Below, piece by piece: positions 22,775 to 31,852 of a DNA stretch of 41,939 bases. Each line of letters starts with the position of its first letter. The first letter of the stretch is position 1. This DNA comes from CAG-826 sp964504595. GTDB taxonomy: Bacteria > Bacillota_I > Bacilli_A > RFN20 > CAG-826. A program made the translations under genes and the position numbers. The stretch spans positions 1-41,939 of the forward strand of contig CAZDEE010000013.1 of the NCBI GenBank assembly GCA_964504595.1. Reading direction: 5' to 3'. Under the pieces are notes generated by a model. It was not told the origin of the DNA, did no database searches, and saw only the letters and a program-made list of their open reading frames with translations.

Positions 22775-23482
22775 GTGAATAAAGATTCTTATAAATTGTC
22801 AACACCGCTTAAACATATCGCCTTCATTATGGATGGAAATGGTCGATGGGCTAAAAAAAGATTATTACCACGACATTTAGGACATAAAGAAGGATGTTTA
22901 AGAATTATTGAAATTTTAAAAGCGTGTAAAGAATTGGGTATTCAAGTTATGTCTTTATATTGCTTTTCAACTGAAAATTGGAAAAGACCAAAAGATGAAA
23001 TAGAGCATTTGTTTAAATATTTAGAAGATTTCTTTAATCGAGAAATTGATAATCTTATTGCCGATGGAGTTCAAATAAGAACAATGGGTGAATTATCTAA
23101 GTTACCATTAAGAACTCAAGAAGTTATAAAAAAAGCAAAAGACTTAACTAAGAATAATAAAAACATTGTTTTAAATATATGTTTGAATTATGGAGGAAGA
23201 GATGAAATTGTAAGAGCGATTAATAAAATAATTGCTACTAATCAAAAGGAAACAATTACAGAAGAAATATTTTCATCATATTTAGATTCTTCTTCTTTGC
23301 CAGAAGTTGATTTACTAATTAGAACATCAGGTGAACAACGCATTTCTAATTATATGCTTTGGCAACTTGCTTATGCAGAGTTTATTTTTACTTCAACATA
23401 TTGGCCGGATTTTAAAAAACCACAGCTAATTGAATGTCTAAAAGAATATGAATCTAGAAATCGTCGTTATGGAGGCTTATAA
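22775..23482 (+). CDS. uppS: undecaprenyl diphosphate synthase
   Basis: UppS condenses isopentenyl diphosphates onto farnesyl diphosphate to make the C55 carrier for wall and surface glycans. The 235 residues have the substrate motif FIMDGNGRWAKKR near residue 20, then YCFSTENWKRP and LNICLNYGGRDEI. The C-terminal RTSGEQRISNYMLWQLAYAE is the other signature. It starts with GTG at 22775, after AAAGAGGG. It heads an operon with cdsA, dxr and rseP and has a promoter with an inverted repeat. Isoprenoid units come from the MEP route, as dxr is in the same operon. Confidence 0.97.
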   Translation: MNKDSYKLSTPLKHIAFIMDGNGRWAKKRLLPRHLGHKEGCLRIIEILKACKELGIQVMSLYCFSTENWKRPKDEIEHLFKYLEDFFNREIDNLIADGVQIRTMGELSKLPLRTQEVIKKAKDLTKNNKNIVLNICLNYGGRDEIVRAINKIIATNQKETITEEIFSSYLDSSSLPEVDLLIRTSGEQRISNYMLWQLAYAEFIFTSTYWPDFKKPQLIECLKEYESRNRRYGGL

Positions 23483-23485
23483 AAT

Positions 23486-24526
23486 ATGGCAAGAGAAATT
23501 AAAAAGAATAAATTATCAGAAGATACTAAAAAATCTATGTTAACACGAACTATTACCGCGATTGTGTTAGCTATTTTAGCAGTTCCTGCAATTATTTTTG
23601 GCAGATGGTGGTTTTTAGGGTTTGTTATTGTTGCTTTAATTATTATTATTCATGAGTTTGTTAATGCACCAAAGAATAAAAAGTATGGCTTATTTATCCA
23701 TGGTTTTATATATTTGATGACTTTCTCATTTGTTTTTTGGATTATGGTAAAAAACAATTTAGTTAATGTTAAAAGTGTAGACTGGATTAAAAGTTGGTCA
23801 TTTGATCAAGGATTCTGGACAGTTATTGAAACTGAAGAAGGCGCAATAACTAGTGCTGGCATTAGCGTTTCTACAATCGGTGTTGTTCTGTCGGCATTTG
23901 TATTGTTTTTTATGTCAATTACCTATAAAACATTTGATATAAATGATGTTACTTATTTATTTACAATGTCGGTATTAATTGGTATTTCGATTCAAGCAGT
24001 CTTATTCTTAAGATATTTCCCTGTAAAAGCATTTTCAGATTACAGTGTGGGAACATATCATGAATCGTATACGACTTCATTACTATTATTTTATGTTATT
24101 ATAGGAACGTTTGTGACTGATGCAGGAGCTTATTTTATTGGGGTACTATTTGGTAAAACAAAAATGAATGAAAGAATTTCTCCTAAAAAGACTTGGGAAG
24201 GATTCGTTGGTGGTGTTGTTTTATCTTTTGTAATTAGTTTTGCTTTTGCTATAGTCTGTGATAGCTTAGGCTCACCAATTCTTCCATTTTTAACCAAAAA
24301 TCAATGGTATTGGATTTTAGTCATTTCTTTAATGATGCCTTTCATTGCTAATTTAGGTGATTTTATTTTCTCAGCATTAAAACGTCATTTTAATATTAAA
24401 GATTATGGCACTTTATTAAGAGGACATGGAGGAGTTTTAGATCGCGTAGATTCTTTATTATGTGTTTCATTAGCAGTTGCAATATTTATAATTTTCTTAA
24501 ATAATGGATGGGATTTCCTTATATGA
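23486..24526 (+). CDS. cdsA: phosphatidate cytidylyltransferase CdsA
   Basis: CdsA makes CDP-diacylglycerol from phosphatidate and CTP in the membrane. The 346 residues are mostly membrane segments (for instance about 22-52, 62-84, 127-150, 160-180, 205-230, 245-265, 290-305). The C-terminal signature SALKRHFNIKDYGTLLRGHG is followed by GVLDRVD. In that signature the usual Pro before the GHGG is Arg. A hydrophilic insert of about 30 residues (near 90-125) between membrane segments makes it longer than typical (about 270). It overlaps the dxr start as ATGA. Confidence 0.94.
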   Translation: MAREIKKNKLSEDTKKSMLTRTITAIVLAILAVPAIIFGRWWFLGFVIVALIIIIHEFVNAPKNKKYGLFIHGFIYLMTFSFVFWIMVKNNLVNVKSVDWIKSWSFDQGFWTVIETEEGAITSAGISVSTIGVVLSAFVLFFMSITYKTFDINDVTYLFTMSVLIGISIQAVLFLRYFPVKAFSDYSVGTYHESYTTSLLLFYVIIGTFVTDAGAYFIGVLFGKTKMNERISPKKTWEGFVGGVVLSFVISFAFAIVCDSLGSPILPFLTKNQWYWILVISLMMPFIANLGDFIFSALKRHFNIKDYGTLLRGHGGVLDRVDSLLCVSLAVAIFIIFLNNGWDFLI

Positions 24527-25677
24527 TGAAAATAATATTATTAGGCGCTAGTGGCTCAATCGGTCAACAAACTCTTGATATTATTAAGCAAAATCCTAAT
24601 GATTTTATCTTAGAAGGATTTTCAGTAGGACAAAAAATTTATAAAGTTGATGAGATACTAAATAGTTTTCCTTCTGTAAAACATATTGTTGTCCAAAATA
24701 AAAATGATTATTTAGATTTAGTGAGTAAATATCCAAATATTAATTTTTATTATGGAGACCAGGGTTTATTAAATATTATTGATTATTGTCATTGTGATAT
24801 GGTAGTTAATGCTTTAGTGGGCTTTGTAGGACTTGTACCAACAGTTTACGCTTTAAAGAAAAACATTGATGTTGCTTTAAGCAACAAAGAGGCAATTGTT
24901 GTTGGAGGAGAAATTATTAAGCAAACTCTAAAAGAATCAAAAGCTCACATTTATCCAATTGATTCTGAACATGTTGCCATCGATAAATGTTTAAAAGGCA
25001 ATAAAAGCGATGTTAAAAGAATTATTTTAACAGCCTCAGGAGGGGCTTTTAGAAAGTTAAGTAGAGAAGAATTGAAAGATGTTTCGGTTGAAGATGCATT
25101 AAATCACCCATCATGGAAAATGGGAAACAAAATAACTATTGATTGTGCAACAATGATGAACAAGGGATTTGAAATGATTGAAGCTCATTATTTATTTGAC
25201 ATACCGATGCATAAAATAGATATAGTCCTTCATGATGAATCCAAAGTTCATTCTCTTATCGAATGTAAAGATGGATCATATCTTGCTGATATAGGACCAA
25301 GTGATATGCGTATTCCAATTGGATATGCTTTATACAAAAAGAAAAGAAAAGCTAAACCTAGTTCCACTTTGGCTTTAAAAGATTTTATGACGTTTCATTT
25401 TCATGAATTTGATGAAAAAAGATTTCCTTGTGTCGCTTTTGCTAAGCGCGCAATGAAACATAAAGGAACTATGCCTGCGGTATTAAATGCCGCAAATGAA
25501 GAAGCTGTATATGCATTTTTAAATAAAGAAATTTCTTTTTTAATGATAGAAGAAATTATAAAAAAATGCTTAGATTCTCATCGTGTAATTGATAATCCAA
25601 CATTAGAAGATTTAATCTATGTTGATAAAATTACAAGAGAGCAAGTTAAAAAGATTATTAAGGAGGAAAAGCAATGA
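24523..25677 (+). CDS. dxr: 1-deoxy-D-xylulose 5-phosphate reductoisomerase
   Basis: Dxr is the committed step of the MEP isoprenoid pathway (DXP to MEP with NADPH). From ATG 24523 it has 384 residues. The NADPH fold IILLGASGSIGQQTLDII comes first, then VALSNKEAIVVGGE and YPIDSEHVAIDKCL with the metal ligands D and E. ILTASGGAFRKLSREEL follows, then the flexible loop HPSWKMGNKITIDCATMMNKG and the C-terminal metal Glu in NAANEEAVYAFL. An in-frame ATG 15 bases upstream lies within cdsA; the ATGATGA overlap is the normal coupling. The second ATG (24526) is equally possible. Confidence 0.96.
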   Translation: MMKIILLGASGSIGQQTLDIIKQNPNDFILEGFSVGQKIYKVDEILNSFPSVKHIVVQNKNDYLDLVSKYPNINFYYGDQGLLNIIDYCHCDMVVNALVGFVGLVPTVYALKKNIDVALSNKEAIVVGGEIIKQTLKESKAHIYPIDSEHVAIDKCLKGNKSDVKRIILTASGGAFRKLSREELKDVSVEDALNHPSWKMGNKITIDCATMMNKGFEMIEAHYLFDIPMHKIDIVLHDESKVHSLIECKDGSYLADIGPSDMRIPIGYALYKKKRKAKPSSTLALKDFMTFHFHEFDEKRFPCVAFAKRAMKHKGTMPAVLNAANEEAVYAFLNKEISFLMIEEIIKKCLDSHRVIDNPTLEDLIYVDKITREQVKKIIKEEKQ

Positions 25678-26870
25678 TTATATTGTCATCTATTAATTTA
25701 TTGAGTATTGTTTTATTTGTTGTGGCATTAAGTTTACTTGTTTCTATCCATGAATTAGGTCACTTATTAACCGCTAAAATATTTAAAGTTTATTGTTTTG
25801 AGTATTCTATTGGATTTGGTCCACTTATTTGTCAAAAGAAAGGCAAAGGTGGAGAAACAAATTATTCTATTAGAGCTATTCCTTTAGGTGGATATGTATC
25901 AATGTTTGGTGAAGCTGATTTAGTTCCTGAAGGAGTAGAAGTTGCTCCTGAAAGAAGCTTATTAGCAATAAAAAAATGGAAACGTGCAATTATCATGTCC
26001 GCTGGAGTAGTTTTAAACTTTGTTTTAGGATTTGTTTTGATGTTTGCTAATACATTGTGTTTCCCTCAAGTGGCATATACTAATCAAGTTGAAGTTACAG
26101 AGTATATAGAGGATGTTAATGGAAATAAGGAATTTACTGAAGCGTATAAGGCAGGAATTAAAACAGGAGATGCCATCGTTAGCGTAACAACCCACTATTT
26201 ACCAGATGGACTAGTTTCTAGTGAGTACACTCCTATTACCACAGATGTCTCTACATATAATAATTTATGGGCTGATGCACTTACTATTAACGCTCCTAAA
26301 AGTGAAAGAGATTTATTAAAAGTTACTTTGACTTGGATTGATAAAGAAAAGATTAATGATGAAAGTTTAGATACTGAAACTTACACATTTACATTAACTT
26401 CTTCAATTGAAAATACCAATAGTGAAGAGGTTAGTTATACTTGGTCAAAAATGGGAATAAGTTCTTATAGAACAAGATTAAGTTTTGGTAAAGCAGTTCA
26501 AAGAGCGGCTAGTGATTTTGGAGAATCTACTACCGCAATTGCAAAAGCGTTAGGTCAATTATTAATTGGTAAAGGGTTAGATCAAGTTGGTGGACCTGTA
26601 GCTATTTTTACAACTTCATCAGATGCATTATCAATTAGTTTTGGTACATTTTTGTTTTTGTGGGGTATGATTTCTGTTAACTTAGGTATATTTAATTTAT
26701 TGCCATTCCCTGGCTTAGATGGTTGGCATTTACTTGTAGTTATTATTGAAGGAATAACTAAGAAAGAAATACCGGCAAATGTTAAGAATATTGTTTCAAC
26801 AATTGGTATGATTATTTTATTTGCCTTTATGGGATTTGTATTTATAAAAGATATTATTGGTTTATTTTAG
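25674..26870 (+). CDS. rseP: intramembrane zinc metalloprotease RseP/RasP
   Basis: This site-2 protease cuts membrane-bound regulators and leftover signal peptides inside the membrane. The 398 residues have HELGH (H26, E27, H30) in the first membrane segment. FSIGFGP-like YSIGFGPLI and AIPLGGYVSMFGE follow, a second segment lies near 103-123, and a periplasmic-side PDZ-like region spans about 145-250. The third zinc ligand is in NLLPFPGLDGWHL near 349, and a last segment is near 375-395. The operon partner order dxr-rseP matches Bacillus, but proS, which then precedes polC, is missing. Confidence 0.96.
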   Translation: MIILSSINLLSIVLFVVALSLLVSIHELGHLLTAKIFKVYCFEYSIGFGPLICQKKGKGGETNYSIRAIPLGGYVSMFGEADLVPEGVEVAPERSLLAIKKWKRAIIMSAGVVLNFVLGFVLMFANTLCFPQVAYTNQVEVTEYIEDVNGNKEFTEAYKAGIKTGDAIVSVTTHYLPDGLVSSEYTPITTDVSTYNNLWADALTINAPKSERDLLKVTLTWIDKEKINDESLDTETYTFTLTSSIENTNSEEVSYTWSKMGISSYRTRLSFGKAVQRAASDFGESTTAIAKALGQLLIGKGLDQVGGPVAIFTTSSDALSISFGTFLFLWGMISVNLGIFNLLPFPGLDGWHLLVVIIEGITKKEIPANVKNIVSTIGMIILFAFMGFVFIKDIIGLF

Positions 26871-26900
26871 ATTATTTATTTTTAGGAAGTTGGTGTAAAT

Positions 26901-29900
26901 ATGGATAAAACAATGGAAAGATTTTTGGCGTCAATTCAACTATATGATGTTGAATCTTTTGACATTGCTTTTAATAGTGAAAAACCATTTTCAAAAGTTG
27001 ATGGGGTTTGGAATTATCATATTGTTAAAGATACCCCTTGGGATTATGATTTACTTCATGAATTTCAAGAACATTTAACATTAATAAATTATGCTTATAA
27101 GCTTATTTTCACTTATAAAAAATTACCAACTTCGAGTCAAGTAATGGATTTACTTTATGAATGGTATTTATCAATTTATCATATTCCTTTAAAGCCATTT
27201 GATGTTGAATTAGATGAAAAAGTTATAACTATAAACTATCAAAGTGATTTAGAAAAAGATAAAAATGCTTCAATATTAAAAGAATTCCGTGAGTTTTTAA
27301 AATTCATTTGTTATGAGTTTGAAATTAAGGAAATTGTGAAAGTTTCTAAAGAACTTGAAGAGATAGATATCGAACAAGAGCATCTTGATTATATTGAAGA
27401 AGTCGTTCCAGAAATAAGAAGGAAAGAAGAAGAACACCGTCGTGAGGCTAATGCTTTTAAAAAAGGTGGTTATTCTGATTATAAAATTCGTTTAATAGAT
27501 TCTAATTCTGGTAATGTAGCTATTGAAGGAAATGTTTTTGCGGTTGATGATATAAAAACTTCTCGTGACGGAAAGAAAATAGTAACTTTTTATATGAATG
27601 ATGATACCTACTCAATTGTAGTTAGAATCATTGAAAATAAAATTTTAAATACGGAAAAAATTGAAGGTATTAAAAAAGGAAAAAAAGTTAGAGTACGTGG
27701 CTCTGTACAAGTAGATAAATTTACTCGTCAACTTATCGTTTTAGCGCATTTTATAGATTTCTTAGAACCTGATCCATTAAGAGAAGATAACGAAGAAGAA
27801 AAACGCGTTGAACTTCATTTGCATACAAAAATGTCCACGATGGATGCGGTTACTACAATTACTGATTATTGTCGTTTGGCCGCACATTTTGGACATAAAG
27901 CAATTGGGTTAACAGATCATGGTAATGTTCAGGCGTTTCCAGAAGCGCAATCCGCAAGTAAACAATTTGGGATTAAAGTTCTTTATGGGATTGAAATGTA
28001 CATGGTTGATGGAAAGTTAAAATATATAACAAATCCATCAGATGATATTTTAAATAAAGCAAAATATGTTGTTTTCGACTTTGAAACTACTGGTTTATCT
28101 GCAAGATACGATCGTATTATTGAATTTGGTGCAGTGCGTTTTGAAGATGGCGTTATCGTCGATCATATAGATTTATTAATTAATCCTGGAGAAGATGTTG
28201 TAATCTCGGAAAAAATTGAAAAGTTAACAAATATATCTTCTTCGATGTTAGAAGGAAAACCAACAATAGAGGAAGCAATGCCAATAATGTTAAAATTTAT
28301 TGAAGGTGCTATTTTGGTTTCTCATAACGCTGATTTTGATATTGGTTTTTTAAATGCTGCTTTAGAAAGATTAGGACAAGAAAAAGTGACTAATCCAATT
28401 GTGGATACACTAGCGTTATCTCGATATCTGTTCCCAGAAGCAAGACAACATAATTTAGGGTCTTTATCTAGAAACTTAGATGTTGTTTATGAAGAAGAAA
28501 AAGCTCACCGTGCCGATTATGATGCTGAAGTATTGATGAACGTTTGGTTAGCAATGCTTGCTAAATTAACAAAGGATAATCATGATTTAAAGCATAGGGA
28601 ATTAGAAAATTTAGAAACAAGTGAAGAATTATTAAAACATATGAGAGCAAAACATATAGTCGTATATCCAAAGAATGCTGAAGGATTACGGGATTTGTTT
28701 AAAATAGTTTCGCTTTCTAATATCGAATATATTGCTGATTTGCCAAAAATTCCGCGAGAAGAGATTGTTAAATATAGAGAGAATTTCTTATTAGGATCAG
28801 CATGTTTTAATGGTGAAGTTTTTGATACAGCCTTAACTAGAACAAAAGACGTTTTAAAAGAAAAAATCGCATTTTATGATTATATTGAATTACAGCCAGT
28901 CGCTAATTATTCTTTTTTAATTAACGATGGTCAAGTTGATAATGAAGAGCAAATTAAGCAATTCATGAAAGATATAGCATCCGCTGCTGAAGAAATGGGG
29001 AAAATTGTGGTTGCAACTGGGGATGCACACTATTTGAATCCAGAAGATAAGATTTATCGTGATGTTTATGTTATGGCGAAAGGTATTCAAGGAGTAAGGC
29101 ACCCATTGAATCCATTTAGAAGAGAACATCAACCATTTTATGAAAATCCGGACCAACATTTTAGAACAACTAGAGAAATGCTTGATGCTTTTGCTTTTTT
29201 TGGAGAAGAGAAAGCAAAAGAGTATGTAATTACTAATACTAATTATATAGCTTCTTTAATTGAAGAAATAAAACCGATTAAGGACAAATTATATCCTCCT
29301 CAAATTGAAAACTGTGCTGAGGAACTAGAAAGATTATGCTACGAAAAATGTTATGCATGGTATGGATATAATGGAGAATTGCCTCCAATTGTTGCTGATC
29401 GTTTAAACAAAGAATTATCAGGTATTATCAAGCATAATTATTCAGTTATTTATTATATTGCTCATAAGCTTATTAAAAGGGCAAATGAAGATGGATTCCT
29501 AGTAGGATCTAGAGGATCTGTTGGTTCTTCTTTTGTTGCTACAATGGCATCAATTACCGAAGTTAATCCATTGCCTCCACATTATCGATGCCCTAATTGT
29601 AAATATAGTGAATTTGTTGATAATATGCCGCATATTCATTCTGGATTTGATTTACCAGAAAAGAATTGTCCTCATTGTGGAACTAAGATGATTCATGATG
29701 GACAAGATATTCCTTTTGCGACATTCTTAGGATTTAATGCTGACAAAGTCCCTGATATTGATTTAAACTTTTCAGGAGAATATCAAGGATTTGCTCATGA
29801 ATTAACTAAAGAATTGTTAGGTGAAAAGAATGTTTTTAAAGCAGGTACGATTGAAACTGTTGCGGAAAAAACAGCGTATGGTTATGTTAGAGGATATTTT

Positions 29901-31205
29901 GAAAGATTAGGTATTGACCCTTATACAGTAGCAAGTGCTGAAATTGCGCGTATTGCTGCAGGATGTCAGGATGTTAAAAGAACTACGGGTCAACACCCAG
30001 GTGGAATTGTTGTTATACCTCGAGAATACTCTGTCTATGATTTTACTCCTATTCAATATCCAGCAGATAAAAAGGATGCTAACTGGATGACAACCCACTT
30101 TGATTTCCATGCAATTCATGATAATGTTTTAAAACTAGATTTATTAGGACACGTTGATCCTACTGCGATGAAGATGTTTAAAGATATCACTGATGTTGAT
30201 CCATTAGATATTCCTATGAATGATCCTGAAGTTTTATCACTATATTCTTCTGATAAAGCTTTAAAAAGAAAGAGCAATTATTTAGGAGAAACGACAGGAG
30301 CGTTAGGACTTCCTGAATTTGGTACAAATTTCGTAAGAGGAATGCTTAAGGAAACTAGGCCAAAAACTTTTGCTGATTTATTAATTATTTCCGGTCTTTC
30401 TCATGGAACTGATGTTTGGAACGGAAACGCTCAAGAATTAATTGCAAATGGAACTTGTACTTTAAGTGAAGTTATTGGATGTCGTGACGATATTATGATA
30501 TATTTATCTAAGATGGGTGTTGAACCATCTATCGCCTTTAAAATAATGGAAGATGTACGTAAAGGCAAAAAGGTAAAACCAGAATATGAAGAAATCATGA
30601 AGAAAAATAATGTTCCTCAATGGTATATTGATTCATGTAATAAAATTAAGTACATGTTCCCAAAAGCACACGCGACAGCATATGTTATGATGGCGGTTCG
30701 TGTAGCGTGGTATAAAGTTCATCGTCCATTAGAGTATTATGCTTGCTTCTTCTCAATTCGTTGTGATCAATATGATTTAAAACCAATGCTTGCAGGTGAA
30801 AAAGCTATTATTAAGCGTTTAGAAGAACTTAAACAAAAGAAGTTTAAAGAATCTTTATCCGCAAAAGAAGAAGAACAAGAAAAGACATTATGTATTGCCT
30901 TAGAGATGGCAGAACGCGGTTATTCTTTCTCAAATATTGATTTATATAAATCAAAAGCAACAGAATTTATTGTCGATCATGAAACCAATACGATTATTCC
31001 TTCATTTGCCTCAATTGATGGATTAGGAGCTTCTGCAGCGGAAAGTGTTGTTGAAGCTAGAAAGAATGGACCATTTGTTTCAAAAGAAGATTTGATACGC
31101 AGAACTAAGCTAAATTCGCAAAATATAGCAATGTTAGAAGAGTTACATGTTTTAGATGATCTTCCTGAAACCGATCAAATTGATTTATTCTCATTTAATT
31201 TTTAG
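26901..31205 (+). CDS. polC: DNA polymerase III, PolC type
   Basis: PolC is the replicative polymerase of low-GC Gram-positives. The 1434 residues run: N-terminal region, OB fold (about 190-295), PHP domain (VELHLHTKMSTMDAV near 308). Inserted in it is the DEDD proofreading exonuclease, with YVVFDFETTGLS near 388 and SHNADFDIGFLNA near 475. PHP resumes with GDAHYLNPED near 705. A zinc cluster CPNCKYSE ... CPHCGTK is near 896-930, the polymerase site VPDIDLNFSGEYQ near 951, and GQHPGGIVV near 1030. Length and domain order are normal; no intein or gap. It ends at a terminator that merges with the tRNA promoter. Confidence 0.98.
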   Translation: MDKTMERFLASIQLYDVESFDIAFNSEKPFSKVDGVWNYHIVKDTPWDYDLLHEFQEHLTLINYAYKLIFTYKKLPTSSQVMDLLYEWYLSIYHIPLKPFDVELDEKVITINYQSDLEKDKNASILKEFREFLKFICYEFEIKEIVKVSKELEEIDIEQEHLDYIEEVVPEIRRKEEEHRREANAFKKGGYSDYKIRLIDSNSGNVAIEGNVFAVDDIKTSRDGKKIVTFYMNDDTYSIVVRIIENKILNTEKIEGIKKGKKVRVRGSVQVDKFTRQLIVLAHFIDFLEPDPLREDNEEEKRVELHLHTKMSTMDAVTTITDYCRLAAHFGHKAIGLTDHGNVQAFPEAQSASKQFGIKVLYGIEMYMVDGKLKYITNPSDDILNKAKYVVFDFETTGLSARYDRIIEFGAVRFEDGVIVDHIDLLINPGEDVVISEKIEKLTNISSSMLEGKPTIEEAMPIMLKFIEGAILVSHNADFDIGFLNAALERLGQEKVTNPIVDTLALSRYLFPEARQHNLGSLSRNLDVVYEEEKAHRADYDAEVLMNVWLAMLAKLTKDNHDLKHRELENLETSEELLKHMRAKHIVVYPKNAEGLRDLFKIVSLSNIEYIADLPKIPREEIVKYRENFLLGSACFNGEVFDTALTRTKDVLKEKIAFYDYIELQPVANYSFLINDGQVDNEEQIKQFMKDIASAAEEMGKIVVATGDAHYLNPEDKIYRDVYVMAKGIQGVRHPLNPFRREHQPFYENPDQHFRTTREMLDAFAFFGEEKAKEYVITNTNYIASLIEEIKPIKDKLYPPQIENCAEELERLCYEKCYAWYGYNGELPPIVADRLNKELSGIIKHNYSVIYYIAHKLIKRANEDGFLVGSRGSVGSSFVATMASITEVNPLPPHYRCPNCKYSEFVDNMPHIHSGFDLPEKNCPHCGTKMIHDGQDIPFATFLGFNADKVPDIDLNFSGEYQGFAHELTKELLGEKNVFKAGTIETVAEKTAYGYVRGYFERLGIDPYTVASAEIARIAAGCQDVKRTTGQHPGGIVVIPREYSVYDFTPIQYPADKKDANWMTTHFDFHAIHDNVLKLDLLGHVDPTAMKMFKDITDVDPLDIPMNDPEVLSLYSSDKALKRKSNYLGETTGALGLPEFGTNFVRGMLKETRPKTFADLLIISGLSHGTDVWNGNAQELIANGTCTLSEVIGCRDDIMIYLSKMGVEPSIAFKIMEDVRKGKKVKPEYEEIMKKNNVPQWYIDSCNKIKYMFPKAHATAYVMMAVRVAWYKVHRPLEYYACFFSIRCDQYDLKPMLAGEKAIIKRLEELKQKKFKESLSAKEEEQEKTLCIALEMAERGYSFSNIDLYKSKATEFIVDHETNTIIPSFASIDGLGASAAESVVEARKNGPFVSKEDLIRRTKLNSQNIAMLEELHVLDDLPETDQIDLFSFNF

Positions 31206-31219
31206 CCGTTTGTTATAAA
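31190..31219 (+). promoter_or_regulatory. probable tRNA-Pro promoter inside the polC end
   Basis: TTGATT (31190-31195), 18 bases, TATAAA (31214-31219) with TGT in front (extended -10). The -10 occupies the loop and 3' arm of the polC terminator. The expected start is 31226 or so, about 4 bases before the tRNA. Confidence 0.5.
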
Positions 31220-31228
31220 CGGCTTTTA
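31204..31228 (+). terminator. rho-independent terminator after polC
   Basis: AGCCGTTT and AAACGGCT form a perfect 8-bp stem with loop GTTAT, followed by TTT. The stem uses the last two bases of the polC stop, and the tail ends two bases before the tRNA gene. Confidence 0.75.
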
Positions 31229-31229
31229 C

Positions 31230-31306
31230 CGGGATATAGCACAGCTTGGTAGTGCGCTTGGTTCGGGTCCAAGAGGTCGGGGGTTCGATTCCCCCTATTC
31301 CGGCCA
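31230..31306 (+). tRNA. tRNA-Pro (anticodon CGG)
   Basis: Full cloverleaf: acceptor CGGGATA/TATTCCG, D stem GCAC/GTGC, anticodon stem CTTGG/CCAAG around TTCGGGT (anticodon CGG at 31264-31266), T stem GGGGG/CCCCC around TTCGATT, and encoded GCCA at the 3' end. It reads codon CCG. A separate tRNA with anticodon TGG is expected elsewhere in so AT-rich a genome. Confidence 0.95.
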
Positions 31307-31320
31307 TTTTTAAGTAGATT

Positions 31321-31354
31321 AATCTTAATACAGTAAATGTATTGAGATTTTTTT
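31321..31354 (+). terminator. rho-independent terminator after tRNA-Pro
   Basis: AATCTTAATAC (31321-31331) and GTATTGAGATT (31339-31349) form an 11-bp stem with one G-U pair, followed by T's. The bases after it (31355-31418) hold a T-arm-like piece and no gene. Confidence 0.8.
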
Positions 31355-31418
31355 ATAGGGGTTTAACTCCCTACGTTAGAGTAGGTTCGAACTTGCGTTT
31401 TTGTAAATGGTGTTATAA

Positions 31419-31685
31419 ATGTATCAAGGCGACTATAAATCAGCTGATTCAAACTATGAAGCTTATTTCTTAAAATCATTTATGAAATTCTTCGGCTTAA
31501 CTGAAGAAGACAAATTGTTTAATATAGAGTCTAATATAGAAAAATTTAAACTTAATGGTTTAGATTTAACTGTTGATACAAAAGATACTTTAATTGAAAA
31601 AACTACTTAAGGTTGGAGAAATTTTAATGAATTAATAAGAGAAATTGACAATCAAGTTAATATAATGGAATATTTAAAAAAATAG
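31419..31685 (+). pseudogene. small hypothetical ORF interrupted by one in-frame TAA
   Basis: An open frame of 63 codons starts at ATG 31419 and meets TAA at 31608-31610. The same frame continues without another stop for 24 codons (GWRNFNELIREIDNQVNIME is its start) to TAG at 31683-31685. The interrupting codon could come from CAA by one C-to-T change. The upstream part is acidic and has no recognisable domain (KSFMKFFGLTEEDKLFNIE near residue 19). The ribosome binding site is weak (GGTG). I see no function; it looks like a recently broken accessory gene or the remnant of one. Confidence 0.5.
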
Positions 31686-31758
31686 TTTAATGTGCACTAG
31701 TCAAAGATTAATAAAAAATAATAGTCGTCATTTCAATTTAAAAGCTACAGAATAAAGA

Positions 31759-31807
31759 AATAACTGATAATACCATATTAAAAGAGGTTAAAATCAGTTA
31801 TTTTTTT
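31759..31807 (+). terminator. rho-independent terminator behind the broken small ORF
   Basis: AATAACTGAT (31759-31768) and ATCAGTTATT (31793-31802) form a perfect 10-bp stem with a 24-base loop, followed by a T-run. No open frame of note lies between 31686 and 31758. Confidence 0.7.
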
Positions 31808-31852
31808 GTTTTTTTAATGTGAAATATCGATGTATAAATTAAATATAATTTA

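Noticed and set aside
31608..31610. TAA read as an amino acid (code change)
   Set aside because: TAA ends many intact core genes here (ftsY, tsf, frr), directly before terminators, so general reassignment is excluded.
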